DNA of 64,000 nucleotides, taken from NCBI GenBank assembly GCA_030537695.1, contig JAUNVJ010000004.1, positions 26,295-90,294 on the forward strand, written 5' to 3'. The position numbers were made by a program, and so were the translations under genes. The notes beneath the pieces were generated by a model. That model was not told where the DNA came from, searched no databases, and was given only the letters and a program-made list of their open reading frames with translations. Below are positions 62,955-64,000 of the stretch, in pieces; positions within the stretch are counted from its first letter, which is position 1, and each line of letters starts with the position of its first letter. Origin of the DNA: Tissierellia bacterium (GTDB lineage Bacteria > Bacillota_A > Clostridia > Tissierellales > Peptoniphilaceae).

Positions 62955-63044
62955 GGAGAGATGACCGAGAGGTTGAAGGTGCCCGCCTGGAAAGCGAGTA
63001 TACGGGAAACCGTATCGGGGGTTCGAATCCCCCTCTCTCCGCCA
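62955..63044 (+). tRNA. tRNA-Ser (anticodon GGA)
   Basis: The 90-base class II tRNA with long variable arm includes an encoded CCA. Acceptor GGAGAGA pairs with TCTCTCC, discriminator G. Anticodon GGA at 62989-62991 in loop CTGGAAA reads UCC/UCU. The anticodon stem CCCGC/GCGAG has a C-A mismatch at positions 28-42. Confidence 0.95.
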
Positions 63045-63322
63045 TATGCCATGCTAGGTGGGAAATTAGCGATGTCCTGTACCTGCAATTCGCTACAGCA
63101 GGACTGAATTCCCTATCGCGGATTGCTTTTTGTGCAGACTGCCCCGAACAAGTGATGTTGATAATTGGGTCCTACGCAACAAAACCTTGCGAACCGTGTC
63201 AGGTCTTGACCGAAGCAGCACTAAGTGAGACCTTTTGTGTGCCGTATGGGTAGCCTAATTTGAGTTAACTATTCGGGTACCGTGTATGATAGTAATACAA
63301 CATAGGGTGCATGGCTACATAT
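63045..63322 (+). ncRNA. ffs: Signal recognition particle RNA, large Bacillus type
   Basis: About 278 bases closely follow the Bacillus scRNA: 5' ATGCTAGGTGGG, CTGTACCTGCAATTCGCT (Alu domain), GGTCCTACGCAAC, the S-domain GTCAGGTC...GAAGCAGCACTAAGTG (63198-63225) and a 3' arm GCATGGC pairing with 5' GCCATGC. The apical loop is TTGACC in place of CGGAAG. The 5' end directly follows the tRNA CCA. Ends are estimated from the terminal helix. The RNA works with Ffh to target membrane proteins. Confidence 0.93.
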
Positions 63323-63330
63323 TGAAGTTT

Positions 63331-63357
63331 GGACTTGCTTTGGCAAGTCTTTTTTTG
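63331..63357 (+). terminator. Terminator of SRP RNA
   Basis: GACTTGC-TTTG-GCAAGTC hairpin followed by seven T. Confidence 0.93.
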
Positions 63358-63370
63358 ATCTTATCATTCT

Positions 63371-63408
63371 AAAAAAAAGCATTTTCCATCACAGGAAGAT
63401 GCTTTTTT
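63371..63408. terminator. Terminator of the partial gene at the right edge
   Basis: On the minus strand AAGCATCTTCC pairs with GGAAAATGCTT (one mismatch), followed by eight T. Confidence 0.85.
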
Positions 63409-63409
63409 A

Positions 63410-64000
63410 TTAAAAATCCTTTATACGCCATACTTTTAGGTATTTTTTCGGTTGTAAATAATCTTCCGCCGGTAGATAAAATTCCCGTCGAGAACCGGTG
63501 ACATAAAAGATTGAATCTCTTTTTCTTTCCCTTTCCACAAAATAATCCATAAGGAGAATATCGATATAGGAAAGCACCTTTTGATCGGGAAACTGTGTTT
63601 GAAAGAGATCTTTCATCAAATGGAGATTAGAATTGGCCAAAAATACGATCTCTCCCTGCCAAAGGAGATCTTCACAGTATTCTCGAAGAATTTTCTTTAA
63701 TAGATAGGGATCCAATCGATCTTCTGTTCCATTGATCAAAAGAGAAACTTCCCGTTTCGTCAAGAAAGGTCCTACCAGCTGATCCAACCAAGGATCTTCC
63801 ACATGGAAAGCCGATCCTAAAGACAGGACTTTTCTTCCTTTTAAATGGTTGGAAATCGTCCACTGCCCACATGCAACATTGGCTTTGTCGTGTAAGACAC
63901 AAGCTCCTTCAAAGGACGTGACCCAAAGCCTTTTTTCCTTGGACAAAAAATGGTGATAAAAATTTTCTACTCGCTGATAAATCGTCTCCCGTGAATAGAC
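63410..64000 (-). CDS. Unknown protein, C-terminal part (runs off window)
   Basis: The minus frame stays open from 63410 to the window edge, so at least 196 residues are visible and the start is missing; a TTG at 63946 is not needed as start. The first visible part (ETIYQRVENFYHHF, then KRLWVTSFEGACV) resembles the helix-strand before the second catalytic loop of histidine phosphatases, but no RHG motif is visible. The rest is alpha/beta with VSLLINGTEDRLDP and IVFLANSNLHLMKDLF, and ends in basic residues (KKYLKVWRIKDF). I do not recognise the family. Confidence 0.65.
   Translation of the reverse strand, partial: VYSRETIYQRVENFYHHFLSKEKRLWVTSFEGACVLHDKANVACGQWTISNHLKGRKVLSLGSAFHVEDPWLDQLVGPFLTKREVSLLINGTEDRLDPYLLKKILREYCEDLLWQGEIVFLANSNLHLMKDLFQTQFPDQKVLSYIDILLMDYFVERERKRDSIFYVTGSRREFYLPAEDYLQPKKYLKVWRIKDF

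Noticed and set aside
62849..63253. Open frames over the tRNA-Ser and SRP RNA on both strands
   Set aside because: They lie on structured RNA genes with clear cloverleaf and scRNA similarity; no ribosome binding sites.
1..64000. CRISPR arrays, insertion sequences or prophage
   Set aside because: No regularly spaced repeats, transposase, integrase or phage structural genes were seen on either strand.

Overview
The window reads as a chromosomal segment of a low-GC, Gram-positive, probably anaerobic Firmicute of the Clostridia/Tissierellia type. The supporting signs are strong AGGAGG ribosome binding sites, occasional TTG and GTG starts, a large Bacillus-type SRP RNA with an Alu domain, and typical Firmicute gene blocks (murB-rapZ-yvcK, and tmk-darA-holB-ricT beside an Orn/Lys/Arg decarboxylase). 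Anaerobe-type genes are also present (class I Hcp, hemerythrin, ferritin). I see no insertion sequences, CRISPR arrays, prophage genes or rRNA operons. The organism assignment is an inference.

Layout. 1-1677: N-terminal part of a secreted nuclease running off the left edge. 1.9-5.6 kb: nitrosative/oxidative stress block (Crp/Fnr regulator, hcp, an unknown gene, hemerythrin) with an inverted-repeat operator, closed by a terminator. 5.7-6.8 kb: long gap without genes. 6.8-10.6 kb: two-component system plus two-gene ABC exporter. 10.7-16.9 kb: small unknown gene, PLP decarboxylase, membrane transporter plus M20 amidohydrolase, stress-type membrane protein. 17-19.3 kb: rhodanese, tRNA-Thr, PII-like protein plus CPA2 antiporter. 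19.3-27 kb: CPBP-protease/methyltransferase fusion, opine dehydrogenase family protein, HD phosphohydrolase, zinc-ribbon protein, M16C metallopeptidase. 27-32 kb: AGCS symporter and DeoR regulator divergent from an MFS transporter and a phosphodiesterase. 32.8-34.4 kb: divergent oleate-hydratase-family protein. 34.4-37.2 kb: tight three-gene operon (cytosolic solute-binding-like protein, UreG/HypB-like GTPase, ABC ATPase without permease). 37.4-39.9 kb: MBOAT acyltransferase plus SGNH-like partner. 39.9-44.9 kb: lipase-type hydrolase, 5-formyl-THF cyclo-ligase, AddB-like nuclease, RluA pseudouridine synthase. 45-54.4 kb: MltG-like anchor protein, trxB, DUF2207-like protein, HutD/Ves protein, fni, yvcK, rapZ, murB, DUF4825 lipoprotein, ferritin. 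54.4-62.7 kb: membrane alpha/beta hydrolase, ricT, holB, two darA copies, tmk, decarboxylase, nicotinamidase-like hydrolase, birA. 62.9-63.4 kb: tRNA-Ser directly joined to SRP RNA. 63.4-64 kb: partial unknown gene running off the right edge.

How the genes work together. The Crp/Fnr protein most likely controls hcp through a GTAAC-N4-GTTAC palindrome placed about 41.5 bp before the inferred start of transcription. Hcp then reduces NO or hydroxylamine, and the hemerythrin may bind O2 or NO. Signalling by nucleotides is a theme: two tandem DarA-type c-di-AMP receptors and a third PII-like protein coupled to a cation/proton antiporter.

The best candidate for an undescribed system is the 34.4-37.2 kb operon. 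It looks like cytosolic metallocentre or cofactor maturation rather than transport, because the binding-protein-like subunit has no signal peptide and no permease is present. Other unusual items are the CPBP-methyltransferase fusion, the MCRA protein lacking the catalytic motif, the rhodanese with two ribosome binding sites, and the tRNA-SRP RNA unit with a non-canonical apical loop.
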